Made by a program: the position numbers and the translations under genes. Source: Diaminobutyricibacter sp049994905 (GTDB lineage Bacteria > Actinomycetota > Actinomycetes > Actinomycetales > Microbacteriaceae). From it: a stretch of 64,000 nucleotides of DNA. Positions 9,080 to 17,327 of this stretch are shown here, piece after piece. The stretch's first letter is position 1. Each line of letters starts with the position of its first letter. Below the pieces are notes generated by a model. It saw only the letters and a program-made list of their open reading frames with translations, ran no database searches and was not told the origin of the DNA. The stretch covers positions 2,108,001-2,172,000 of the forward strand of contig NZ_CP188258.1 in the NCBI RefSeq assembly GCF_049994905.1. The letters are read 5' to 3'.

Positions 9080-10488
9080 CCGGCGCCATCGCGGCCGTGC
9101 GTTCGAACGCGCGCGAGCACAGGGCGAGCATCCTGGTCTCCGGGCTGAGCTCCGCGTTCGGGGTGGCGCTGCTCGCGGCGACCGGCGTGCTCGCGACGTA
9201 CGTTTCGCAGAGCCGGGTCGGCGGGCATGGTTCCGTGCAGCTTGCGCTGTCGATCGTCGCCGGCGTGTTCATCGTGATCGCTGTCTATGTCGGGGCGATC
9301 GTGACGACCAACACTTTCGCGACAATCGTCGCAGGCCGCACGCGCACCATCGCGCTTCTGCGGCTCATCGGTTCGAGCTCGCGCGACCAGCGCAAGGCGG
9401 TGGCGGGCGAAGGGTTCGTCGTGGGGGTGGTCGGTGCCGTCGGGGGTGCGATCATCGGTGTCACCCTGACGATCGTCGCCGTGCGCATCTTCGTCACGCT
9501 CGGCACGCTTCCCGACATCGCATATCCGCTCCGCGAACCCGCGTACCTTCTGCCGGTGGTCGTCGTCGTGCTGACGACGTGGCTGGCGTCGTGGGTCGGA
9601 AGCCGTCGGGTGCTCTCCGTCACCCCGATCCAGGCGATCGGCGCTGCGCAGGAGCCGACCGGTGACGAGATTCGCCGGCGACCTGTTCGCAATGGGGTGG
9701 CTTTCGCCCTGATCGGCATCGGCGTCGTGCTGCTCGCAGGCGGCGTCGCTCTCGGCCTCGTCACCCCGGTCGGCGTACTGGTCGGGCTCGTGGGCGGCGT
9801 GCTCTCGTTCACCGGCATCGTGCTCGCCGCCCACCTCTTCATGCCTTCGGTCCTGCGTGGTGTCGGCCTTCTTTTCGGCCGCTCCGCCCCGGCGCGACTC
9901 GCTGCAGCGAACGCTGTGCGCAACCCGGAGCGGAGCACGCGCACGACGATCGGTCTGGTGATCGGCGTGACCCTCATCACGATGTTCGTCGTGGCGGCGT
10001 CGTCATACCAGCACATGATCGCGCTGGCCCAGCAGAACAATCCGGAGCTGTTTCAGGGCGTCGACAGCGTCATCTCGGTGACGATGGTCGTCTTCTCCGT
10101 ACTTATCGGCTTCTCCGCGGTGATCGCTGCGATCGGCGTCGTCAACAACCTGTCGCTCAGCGTTCTCCAGCGCACCCGCGAGCTCGGCCTGCTGCGCGCG
10201 CTCGGGTTCAGCGCGGGCCAGGTGCGCACGCTGATCCTCTCTGAGAGCGCGCAGCTGACGATCGCAGCCGTGCTCTCCGGGCTCGTGCTGGGAACGGTGT
10301 ACGGCTGGGCGGGCGCCCAGGCGTTGCTCGGGTCTCTTCCCGGCGCCGGATTCGTAGCCCCGGTCGTGCCGTGGAGCCTCCTGGTCATCGCCGCCGTCGC
10401 GGCCGCAGGGCTAGCAATCGTCGCGTCGGCCGCTCCGACGCGACGCGCGACCGGGGTGTCGCCGGTCGTCGCACTCGCGGTCGACTGA
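9076..10488 (+). CDS. FtsX-like ABC transporter permease
   Basis: Membrane subunit partnering the preceding ATPase, 470 residues from the ATG at 9076 (ATGA overlap). Two FtsX-type units are visible, each with clustered transmembrane segments: segments near the N-terminus (about 18-42), then about 55-80, 115-140 and 160-180, a middle pair (about 205-255), and a C-terminal block of three (about 340-365, 390-415, 430-455). The pieces SSRDQRKAVAGEG and RTRELGLLRALGF are the coupling-helix signatures of MacB/FtsX permeases. No large extracytoplasmic MacB domain is present, so it resembles the DUF214/BceB-like branch. Confidence 0.87.
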   Translation: MTGAIAAVRSNAREHRASILVSGLSSAFGVALLAATGVLATYVSQSRVGGHGSVQLALSIVAGVFIVIAVYVGAIVTTNTFATIVAGRTRTIALLRLIGSSSRDQRKAVAGEGFVVGVVGAVGGAIIGVTLTIVAVRIFVTLGTLPDIAYPLREPAYLLPVVVVVLTTWLASWVGSRRVLSVTPIQAIGAAQEPTGDEIRRRPVRNGVAFALIGIGVVLLAGGVALGLVTPVGVLVGLVGGVLSFTGIVLAAHLFMPSVLRGVGLLFGRSAPARLAAANAVRNPERSTRTTIGLVIGVTLITMFVVAASSYQHMIALAQQNNPELFQGVDSVISVTMVVFSVLIGFSAVIAAIGVVNNLSLSVLQRTRELGLLRALGFSAGQVRTLILSESAQLTIAAVLSGLVLGTVYGWAGAQALLGSLPGAGFVAPVVPWSLLVIAAVAAAGLAIVASAAPTRRATGVSPVVALAVD

Positions 10489-10508
10489 AGACTTTCTCAG
10501 ACTCCTGA

Positions 10509-10541
10509 CGGGGCCGGGCGCAGGGGGTGCGCCTGGCCCCG
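10509..10541 (+). terminator. GC-rich hairpin after the ABC permease
   Basis: Stem of 14 positions (10509-10522 with 10528-10541, one bulged pair) around a 5-base G loop, just after the permease stop. There is no U-run, so it is a hairpin-only or Rho-assisted terminator candidate. Confidence 0.5.
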
Positions 10542-10684
10542 TTCAGGTTCGATAAGCGGCTGAAATCGAAGGTCTCGCGCACAAAATCAGCGTTTTCGAC
10601 CGCAGATTCTTCTGCAACTGTTCTCATTTGCTCCCAGTTGCCTGAGCGCGCCTTATGGAGGGGCCTTCCATCAGCTGGACGACA

Positions 10685-10690
10685 CATAAT
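10685..10690 (+). promoter_or_regulatory. Possible -10 box upstream of the hydrolase/MprF operon
   Basis: CATAAT lies 29 bases before the TTG start at 10720, in a locally AT-richer stretch of a 231-bp intergenic region. No clear -35 is seen. The rest of that region (10542-10680) shows no recognisable feature. Confidence 0.3.
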
Positions 10691-10719
10691 AGGTGCGCAC
10701 TTCAACGAAAGGATGAGGG

Positions 10720-12018
10720 TTGGGCCTGCACTGGATCATGACCTTACGGATCGATCAGCGACCCTTCCTGACGACGATCGACATCGTCGCCGTGGCGTTC
10801 ATCGTCTTTCTCCTGGTGCGGAAGCCGACCCTCCGCTGGATCGTCACCGCACTCATCGCCATCGCCGCCGGCGCGGTTTTCGGGATCGTCCTCTGCTGGA
10901 TCCTGGTCGACCAGCTCGACTTCTTCGGTGTGGACCTGAGCACGATCACGCGGATGTGGGTGGCCCTCGCCTGTGCCGGCCTCGCCCTCGTCGTCGTCAA
11001 CCTCTGGCACTCGCCCTGGTGGCGCAAGGCCATCGCGATCGTCGCCGTCCCGCTCATCGTCGTCACTGGAGCAGCCGGGATCAACGTCGACTTCGGCGCC
11101 TACCGCAACATCAATGATGCGGTCGGGGTCAACCCGTACCAGGTGGTCACCGTCGGGCGGCTGGGCCACGCGGTGCACACGTCTGCGATTCCCACCCTGG
11201 CCTCGTGGACGCCGCCCGCGAAGATGGCGAGCGTCGGACGGATCTCGTCCGTCGAGATTCCGCCGACCATGTCGAATTTCCCCGCGCGGCCGGCGACCAT
11301 CTACCTGCCGCCCGCTGCGCTCACGGCGAACCCGCCTGCGCTCCCGGTACTGATCACGATGTCCGGTCAGCCCGGCCAGCCGTCGGACATGTTCACGGCA
11401 GGCCACCTCGGAACGATCATGGACGCCTATGCGGCTGCTCACAAAGGGATCGCGCCGATCGTCGTCGAGGTCGACCAGCTCAGCAACCCCGAGCACAACC
11501 CGATGTGCGTCGACGGGCCGCTCGGCAATTCGGCGACTTACATCGTGACCGATGTGGTCCACTGGATCAGAGTTCACTTCCGTGTCCTGACGTCGCCGAA
11601 CTCCTGGGCGGTCAACGGATTCTCGCAGGGCGGCACCTGTTCCGTCCAGTTCGCGGCGGGGCATCCCGAGATCTTCGGCACGGCGCTCGCGATCTCGAGC
11701 GAGCTCTACCCGACAGCGGGTCCGGACACGATCCAGAAAGGCTTCGGTGGTTCCGCTGCCAAGGCGGCGGCGGCCCGCCCGACGGCGCTGTTCGCCGCTC
11801 ACGCCCCCTACCGGAACAGTCTGATCGTGTTCGCCTACGGCCAGTACGACGCGCGGTACACCGCGTTCGCCCAGCAACTCGAACACGCATCGCAGCGGGC
11901 TGGCGTCACCACCGAGACCCTCGTCTCGCCCCGCACCGCGCATGACTGGAACACCGTTCGCTACGCACTCAAGGCCGGTATACCGATGATCCTTCCACAC
12001 ATGGGGCTCGCGCCATGA
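10720..12018 (+). CDS. Membrane-anchored alpha/beta hydrolase (esterase family)
   Basis: Probable membrane esterase, 432 residues. Four hydrophobic segments (about 20-36, 42-65, 76-95 and 105-122) anchor an extracytoplasmic hydrolase domain (about 165-430). The nucleophile elbow is GFSQGG with the catalytic Ser, and the late HDW motif (SPRTAHDW) supplies the His; this resembles the esterase D/antigen 85-like fold. It overlaps the downstream MprF-like gene by 4 bp. In actinobacteria such hydrolases pair with aminoacyl-phosphatidylglycerol synthases and may release the amino acid from the lipid; that role is inferred. Start: TTG at 10720; ATG at 10738 is the alternative. Confidence 0.78.
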   Translation: MGLHWIMTLRIDQRPFLTTIDIVAVAFIVFLLVRKPTLRWIVTALIAIAAGAVFGIVLCWILVDQLDFFGVDLSTITRMWVALACAGLALVVVNLWHSPWWRKAIAIVAVPLIVVTGAAGINVDFGAYRNINDAVGVNPYQVVTVGRLGHAVHTSAIPTLASWTPPAKMASVGRISSVEIPPTMSNFPARPATIYLPPAALTANPPALPVLITMSGQPGQPSDMFTAGHLGTIMDAYAAAHKGIAPIVVEVDQLSNPEHNPMCVDGPLGNSATYIVTDVVHWIRVHFRVLTSPNSWAVNGFSQGGTCSVQFAAGHPEIFGTALAISSELYPTAGPDTIQKGFGGSAAKAAAARPTALFAAHAPYRNSLIVFAYGQYDARYTAFAQQLEHASQRAGVTTETLVSPRTAHDWNTVRYALKAGIPMILPHMGLAP

Positions 12019-14579
12019 GCGGGACAACGCCCGGAACGACCGGGGCCGGCGCCGCAGGCACAGGGACCACCGGCACGGGCGGCGAGGGCGCCGGCCGGTT
12101 CGCGGGCGCGCTGAACCGCATCGCCCGGCTCGTTGCCGGCCAGCCGTTCACCAGCTCCGTCGTTGTGGCCATCCTGACCCTGGCCCTGGTGACGGGACCT
12201 CTGACGGGGCCCGGCATCCACGTTCGAGCGGTGGTCGGCACGGGGTTCGAACCGGTGGTCGAGGCAGGCCGATGGTGGACCCCGCTGACCAGCGTCTTCT
12301 TCACGGACAGTCTCTTCGAGCTCGTCGCCGTGCTGGTACTCGCCGTGGTGCTGCTCGGCTGGGCCGAACGCCTCATGGGTACGGCCAGGACAGCGCTGGC
12401 GTTCGCAGCGACCACCATCGTCGGAACCCTGGCCGGCATCGCCCTCCAGGCGCTCGGGATGCGCGGCGGGGAGCTGTGGGCGCACGGCGTGATCGAACTC
12501 GTCACGATGGATCCGCTCACCGCGATCGGCGGAACCATCGCGGCCGGCAGCGCATTCGCGAGCGCACTCTGGCGTCGGCGCATCCGCGTGCTGACCGTGC
12601 TCATCTCGGTGATGTTCCTGCTCTATTCGGGCCAGCCCGATGACCTGTACCGGTTGCTCGCGGTGCTCGTCGGGATCGGGCTCGGGGCGCTTCTCCACGA
12701 CGGTCGTGTCTCCCGCACCTGGGCGCGCAGCTCACACCATGAAGTCCGGGTGCTACTCGCATCCGCGGTGCTCATCACAGCCCTCGGACCGGTGATCGCA
12801 CTCCTGGCCTCTTCGCGTTTCGGCCCGCTCGCGCCGATCGGCATGCTCTTCACCAACGATGTGCCCGCACCGGGCGAGGTCGTCGACCGATGCCAGGCGT
12901 TCGCCGTGACCCAGGCCTGCGTGCGGGACATCACGCTCGAGCGCATCAACGGTCTCGGACCGATCCTCGTCTCGGTGCTGCCGCTGCTGGTGCTGGTCGT
13001 CGCGGCCTACGGACTGCTGCGCGGCCGGCGATTCGGCGTCTGGCTCGCCGTCGCCGTCAACGTGTTCCTGTCTGTGCTCTCCGCCGTCTTCTTCGGCCTG
13101 GTGCCCCTCCCGGGCGCCGTCGCGAGCCCACGCCTGTCGGGGCGCTACGCCGAGCTCACCGTGGATCTCGTCATCTCGGCGCTGCTGCCGCTCGTGATCG
13201 CCGTCGTGCTCATCGCGATGCGCCGGCATTTTCCCGTCCTCGCATCGTCGGCGCGGGTGCGGCGGTACGTGCTCACGGTCGTGATCGCCGGCGTCTCCCT
13301 CGCCGCGCTCTATGTTCTCGTCGGGTGGCTCCTGCGTGAGACGGGCTTCACGCGACCTGTCGGGGTCGACGACCTGCTCAACGACGTGTTCGAACGGTTC
13401 ATCCCGGTCAGCTTCCTGCGGCACGAACCGGCCGGCTACCTTCCGACGTCCCCGCTGGGAACGATCGTCTACCACAACGTCGGCACGGCGTTCTGGCTGA
13501 TCGTCGTCGGAGCGGCCATACCCGTCATGCGCGACGACGCGACGCGCAACCGCGGGGGCGATGCCGCCCGTGCCCGGCAACTCCTGGCCGGGGGAGGCGA
13601 CGCCATCTCGTTCATGTCGACCTGGCCGGGCAACTCCTACTGGTTCGACCCTGTGGACGATGTCGCCGTCGCCTACCGCGTGATCGGGCGCATCGCCTTG
13701 ACGACAGGCGGCCCGTTCGGCGCGGCGCCCGGCCACGACACCCTCGGACGATTCGCGCGGTTCTGCGACGACAACGGCTGGGTCCCGGTCTTCTACAGCA
13801 TCGACCACGCTGCGACCGCCCGATTCCAGTCGATGGGGTGGGAGACCATGGTCGTCGCAGAAGAGACCGTGCTGCGGCCGCAGCAATGGCAGATGACCGG
13901 CAAGAAGTGGCAAGACGTGCGGTCTTCGATCAACAGGGCGCAGCGTGCCGGGATCCGCGCTGTGTGGACCAGCTACGACGACCTTCCGCTCGCTACAGCA
14001 CTCCAGCTCTCCGACATCTCCGAGCAATGGATCGCCGAGAAGGACCTGCCCGAGATGGGCTTCACGCTCGGCGGAATCGACGAGCTCCGCGACCCGGCCG
14101 TGCGACTGATGCTCGCCATCGGCGAGGACGGACGCGTCGAGGCGGTGACGAGCTGGCTGCCGCGCTACCGCGACGGGGTCGTCGTCGGCTGGACCCTCGA
14201 CTTCATGCGGCGCCGGCCCGGGAGTATCAACGGCGTGATGGAGTTCCTGATCGCCGAGGCGGCCATCCGGATGCGCGATGACGGAATCGAGTCGATGAGC
14301 CTGTCCGCCGCGCCGCTCGCGCACACCGCACGCGGCGCGGGTGGAGACCAGTCGGTGATGGATCGCGTGCTCGGTTTCATGAGCGCCTCGCTCGAGCCTG
14401 TCTACGGCTTCCGCTCGCTCCTCGCGTTCAAGCGCAAGTTCCAGCCCGAGTACCACCCGCTGATCATGGCGTTCCCCGATCCTGTCGCCCTTCCGGCGAT
14501 CGGTGTCGCGCTCGTTCGGGCCTATCTGCCGGGCATCTCGATGCGCCAGGCGGCGACCCTCGTCCGTGGGCGCGGATGA
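12015..14579 (+). CDS. MprF-like aminoacyl-phosphatidylglycerol synthase with rhomboid-like N-terminus
   Basis: Large membrane protein, 854 residues, predicted to transfer an amino acid from aminoacyl-tRNA to phosphatidylglycerol, lowering surface negative charge. After a Gly/Thr-rich tail (1-30), residues about 45-225 look like a rhomboid fold (RWWTPLTSVFF resembles the rhomboid L1 WR motif) but no GxSG serine is visible. More membrane segments follow (about 250-510). The C-terminal DUF2156 catalytic domain (about 525-820) has the family signatures GKKWQDVRSSINRAQ and DFMRRRPGSINGVMEFL. The amino acid (Lys, Ala or other) cannot be told from sequence. Translationally coupled to the hydrolase upstream. 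Confidence 0.85.
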   Translation: MSGTTPGTTGAGAAGTGTTGTGGEGAGRFAGALNRIARLVAGQPFTSSVVVAILTLALVTGPLTGPGIHVRAVVGTGFEPVVEAGRWWTPLTSVFFTDSLFELVAVLVLAVVLLGWAERLMGTARTALAFAATTIVGTLAGIALQALGMRGGELWAHGVIELVTMDPLTAIGGTIAAGSAFASALWRRRIRVLTVLISVMFLLYSGQPDDLYRLLAVLVGIGLGALLHDGRVSRTWARSSHHEVRVLLASAVLITALGPVIALLASSRFGPLAPIGMLFTNDVPAPGEVVDRCQAFAVTQACVRDITLERINGLGPILVSVLPLLVLVVAAYGLLRGRRFGVWLAVAVNVFLSVLSAVFFGLVPLPGAVASPRLSGRYAELTVDLVISALLPLVIAVVLIAMRRHFPVLASSARVRRYVLTVVIAGVSLAALYVLVGWLLRETGFTRPVGVDDLLNDVFERFIPVSFLRHEPAGYLPTSPLGTIVYHNVGTAFWLIVVGAAIPVMRDDATRNRGGDAARARQLLAGGGDAISFMSTWPGNSYWFDPVDDVAVAYRVIGRIALTTGGPFGAAPGHDTLGRFARFCDDNGWVPVFYSIDHAATARFQSMGWETMVVAEETVLRPQQWQMTGKKWQDVRSSINRAQRAGIRAVWTSYDDLPLATALQLSDISEQWIAEKDLPEMGFTLGGIDELRDPAVRLMLAIGEDGRVEAVTSWLPRYRDGVVVGWTLDFMRRRPGSINGVMEFLIAEAAIRMRDDGIESMSLSAAPLAHTARGAGGDQSVMDRVLGFMSASLEPVYGFRSLLAFKRKFQPEYHPLIMAFPDPVALPAIGVALVRAYLPGISMRQAATLVRGRG

Positions 14580-14598
14580 CGAGTGCCTTCACAGGTGG

Positions 14599-14604
14599 TA
14601 CCTT
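14599..14604 (+). promoter_or_regulatory. Candidate -10 box for the leuA leader transcript
   Basis: TACCTT ends 7 bases before the GTG of the leader peptide, close to the leaderless spacing seen elsewhere in the window. AGGTGG at 14593-14598 could instead be a distant ribosome-binding site for the peptide. Confidence 0.4.
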
Positions 14605-14611
14605 TGTTTCT

Positions 14612-14653
14612 GTGTACGGTCTGCTCCTCCTTAGCTGCCGCGACGAGTCCTAA
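14612..14653 (+). CDS. leuA leader peptide (four consecutive Leu codons)
   Basis: A 13-codon reading frame, GTG to TAA, translating as MYGLLLLSCRDES. Codons 4-7 are CTG CTC CTC CTT, a leucine run placed about 65 bp before leuA. Such peptides sense charged tRNA-Leu: when leucine is scarce the ribosome stalls on the run and changes folding of the downstream RNA. The stop codon lies in the loop of an 11-bp perfect hairpin, and the last codons form its 5' arm, so a translating ribosome would open that stem. Leu-codon leader peptides before leuA are known in actinobacteria; this copy is identified from the sequence alone. Confidence 0.72.
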   Translation: MYGLLLLSCRDES

Positions 14654-14675
14654 CCTGAGGCCTCACTCGTCGCGG
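14638..14675 (+). promoter_or_regulatory. Attenuator hairpin in the leuA leader
   Basis: CCGCGACGAGT (14638-14648) pairs perfectly with ACTCGTCGCGG (14665-14675) across a 16-base loop that contains the leader stop codon and the palindrome GAGGCCTC. No U-run follows, so the switch may act as a pause or anti-structure, a pseudoknot or by blocking translation, rather than as a simple intrinsic terminator. Confidence 0.65.
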
Positions 14676-14719
14676 AGTCTGTCGTTGGCTCAATTCCATT
14701 CGCGAGGAGATCAGAGACC

Positions 14720-16495
14720 ATGAAGAACAATCAGGCGCCGAGCGCCATGCCGATCCACAAGTACGTGCCGTATCACCAGCAGTTCGGGGTGAAACTGCCC
14801 GACCGCACCTGGCCGGATGCGACGATCACGAAAGCGCCGCGCTGGTGCGCTGTCGACCTTCGTGACGGCAACCAGGCCCTCATCGACCCGATGAGCCCCG
14901 AGCGCAAGCGCATCATGTTCGACCTGCTGGTGCGCATGGGCTACAAGGAGATCGAGGTCGGGTTCCCGAGTGCGAGCCAGACCGACTTCGACTTCGTGCG
15001 CAGCCTCATCGAAGAGAACGTCATCCCCGATGACGTGACCATCCAGGTGCTGACGCAGGCACGCGATCACCTCATCAAGCGCACCTACGAATCCCTGGTC
15101 GGCGCGAAGCAGGCGATCGTGCACCTCTACAACTCGACGAGCGTGCTGCAGCGCGATGTGGTGTTCCGCACCGACAAGCAGGGGATCATCGACATCGCCC
15201 TGCACGGTGCCCGGCTGTGCCGCGAGGCGGAGTCGATGGTGCCCGGCACGACCATCTACTACGAGTACTCGCCCGAGAGCTACACCGGCACCGAACTCGA
15301 GTTCGCCGTCGACATCTGCAACCAGGTGCTCGACATCTTCGAACCGACCCCGGAGCGCAAGGTCATCATCAACCTGCCCTCGACGGTGGAGATGGCTTCG
15401 CCCAACGTGTATGCGGACTCGATCGAATGGATGTCGCGGCATCTCGCGCACCGTGAGAACGTCATCCTGTCACTGCATCCGCACAACGACCGTGGCACGG
15501 CGATCGCATCGGCCGAACTCGGCTACATGGCCGGCGCCGACCGTATCGAAGGCTGCCTGTTCGGCAACGGCGAGCGCACGGGCAACGTCGACCTGGTCGC
15601 GCTGGGCATCAACCTGTTCACGCAGGGCATCGACCCGCAGATCGACTTCAGCGACATCGACGCCGTGAAGCGCACCGCAGAGCACTGCAACCAGCTGCCC
15701 GTGCACGAGCGCAGCCCCTGGGCCGGCGACCTGGTCTTCACTGCGTTCAGTGGATCGCACCAGGACGCGATCAAGAAGGGCTTCGAGGCGATGGCGGCCG
15801 ACGCCGAGGCGCAAGGCAAGAGCGTCGATGAACTGCTCTGGGCCGTTCCCTACCTGCCGGTCGACCCGAAAGACCTGGGCCGCAGCTACGAAGCGGTCAT
15901 CCGCGTCAACTCGCAGTCGGGAAAGGGCGGCGTCGCCTACCTGCTGAAGACCGACCACGCGCTCGACCTGCCGCGCAAGCTGCAGATCGAGTTCTCCGGT
16001 GTCGTGCAGGCGAAGACCGATGCTGAGGGTGGAGAAGTCACCAGCGAGCAGATCTGGGAGATCTTCAAAGACGAGTACCTGCCGGCGCCGCTCGAAGACG
16101 CCGAGAACAAGTGGGGCCGGTTCGAACTGGCGAGCGTGAACACGTCGAGCGACCTGAGCGGCGACGTCGAGCTGACCGTCACCCTGCGCGACGGCGACAC
16201 GGTCGCCAAGAATGTCGGCCACGGCAACGGACCGATCGCGGCGTTCCTCGACATCCTGAACCACCGCGGGGTCGACGTGCACCTCTACGACTACTCCCAG
16301 CACACGCTCTCGGCCAGCGAGTCGGCCTATGCGGCCGCCTACGTCGAGCTCGAGGTCGACGGCCGCCGCCTGTGGGGCGTGGGCATCGACGCGGACACGT
16401 CGACGGCATCCCTCAAGGCTGTCGTCTCCGCGGTGAACCGCGCCGTGCGCTTCGAGGCGCCCGATTTCGTGCCGGCCGAGCCAGTCCACGCCTGA
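14720..16495 (+). CDS. leuA: 2-isopropylmalate synthase
   Basis: First committed step of leucine synthesis: acetyl-CoA plus 2-ketoisovalerate gives 2-isopropylmalate. At 591 residues it is the long actinobacterial form with a TIM-barrel catalytic domain (about 40-330), a subdomain, and a C-terminal leucine-binding regulatory domain (about 430-585) giving feedback inhibition. Metal and substrate motifs are RDGNQALIDPM near 48-58 and LHPHNDRGTA near 253-262 with the two metal-binding histidines; GNGERTGNVDLV follows. ATG at 14720 has GAGGAGA upstream (14703-14709). Expression is probably attenuated by the leader peptide just upstream. Confidence 0.96.
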   Translation: MKNNQAPSAMPIHKYVPYHQQFGVKLPDRTWPDATITKAPRWCAVDLRDGNQALIDPMSPERKRIMFDLLVRMGYKEIEVGFPSASQTDFDFVRSLIEENVIPDDVTIQVLTQARDHLIKRTYESLVGAKQAIVHLYNSTSVLQRDVVFRTDKQGIIDIALHGARLCREAESMVPGTTIYYEYSPESYTGTELEFAVDICNQVLDIFEPTPERKVIINLPSTVEMASPNVYADSIEWMSRHLAHRENVILSLHPHNDRGTAIASAELGYMAGADRIEGCLFGNGERTGNVDLVALGINLFTQGIDPQIDFSDIDAVKRTAEHCNQLPVHERSPWAGDLVFTAFSGSHQDAIKKGFEAMAADAEAQGKSVDELLWAVPYLPVDPKDLGRSYEAVIRVNSQSGKGGVAYLLKTDHALDLPRKLQIEFSGVVQAKTDAEGGEVTSEQIWEIFKDEYLPAPLEDAENKWGRFELASVNTSSDLSGDVELTVTLRDGDTVAKNVGHGNGPIAAFLDILNHRGVDVHLYDYSQHTLSASESAYAAAYVELEVDGRRLWGVGIDADTSTASLKAVVSAVNRAVRFEAPDFVPAEPVHA

Positions 16496-16507
16496 CGCGG
16501 ATTCGCC

Positions 16508-16562
16508 GGGGACAGGGTTCTTCCCCTTTCGCGACGCGCGAAGTGGGAGGAACCCTGTTCCC
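16508..16562. terminator. Bidirectional terminator between leuA and the TRIC gene
   Basis: A long stem-loop between convergent genes. The outer arms GGGGACAGGGTTC and GAACCCTGTTCCC pair with one mismatch, and an inner stem with TTCGCG/CGCGAA closes on a 3-base loop. No long T-run is present on either side. Confidence 0.65.
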
Positions 16563-16567
16563 GCCGT

Positions 16568-17266
16568 CTACTGGTCGGGGTTCGAGATGCGGTAGTGGGT
16601 CGAACGGCGTGGCCAGCGCGGGCGGGGGATGCGGCTGAGCGTGCGCTGCTCGGGGAGACTCCACCCGAAGCGCACAGCGAGCAGGCGGATGACCGTGGTC
16701 ACGATCACGCAGACGATCGCGGCGACGCTGATGGGCACGTGCAGGTCCACCAGAATGACCAGGGTCGCCGTGCCGGCACCGGCCGCCACCGCATAGAGCG
16801 AACCGACGTGCATGAGTGCGATCGGGAGCGTCAGCAGCACATCGCGCAGGATCGAGCCACCGACTGCCGACACCACCCCAACGAAGACCGCCGGCACCTC
16901 CGGCAGCCCGAGGGACAAGGCCTTCGTGGCCCCGATCGCGCCGAACAGGCCGATCGTCAGGGCGTCGAGGAACGTGATCAGCGGATCGACGCGCCGGAAG
17001 ACACGGGCGAGCAGCATCCCCAGCAGGGCTGCGACCACCGTCATCGGCAGGTACCAGTTCGTCGCAAGCGCCACCGGCGGGGTCACCAGCAGGATGTCGC
17101 GCAGCAGACCGCCGCCGACGCCGGTCGCAACGCCGATGATGGCGATGCCCAGAAGATCGAGCCGCCGGTCACGGAAACCGGACGCGAACATCGCGCCCTG
17201 CAGCGAGCCGACGCCGACAGCCACCAGGTCCGCCCAGAGGGGGATCTCGAAGACCGATGCGCTCAT
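16568..17266 (-). CDS. TRIC-type trimeric intracellular cation channel / UPF0126 protein
   Basis: Seven-segment membrane protein of 232 residues, made of two repeated halves. Each half carries the family glycine signature: GVATGVGGGLLRDIL and VVSAVGGSILRDVLL. Prokaryotic TRIC proteins form potassium-permeable channels, and the E. coli relative YicG has been linked to glycine transport, so the substrate is open. A basic C-terminal tail of about 35 residues is cytoplasmic. It lies convergent to leuA and divergent from recO, apparently as a single-gene unit. Confidence 0.85.
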   Translation of the reverse strand: MSASVFEIPLWADLVAVGVGSLQGAMFASGFRDRRLDLLGIAIIGVATGVGGGLLRDILLVTPPVALATNWYLPMTVVAALLGMLLARVFRRVDPLITFLDALTIGLFGAIGATKALSLGLPEVPAVFVGVVSAVGGSILRDVLLTLPIALMHVGSLYAVAAGAGTATLVILVDLHVPISVAAIVCVIVTTVIRLLAVRFGWSLPEQRTLSRIPRPRWPRRSTHYRISNPDQ

Positions 17267-17315
17267 ACCCCACTTGTAGCATGCGCGGCAGCCCGGCTCT
17301 GTCAGGCGGGCGGGG

Positions 17316-17321
17316 GATACT
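17316..17321 (+). promoter_or_regulatory. -10 box for recO
   Basis: GATACT ends 6 bases before the GTG of recO at 17328. A GGAGG (17323-17327) also sits directly against the start, too close to act as an ordinary ribosome-binding site. Confidence 0.4.
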
Positions 17322-17327
17322 TGGAGG

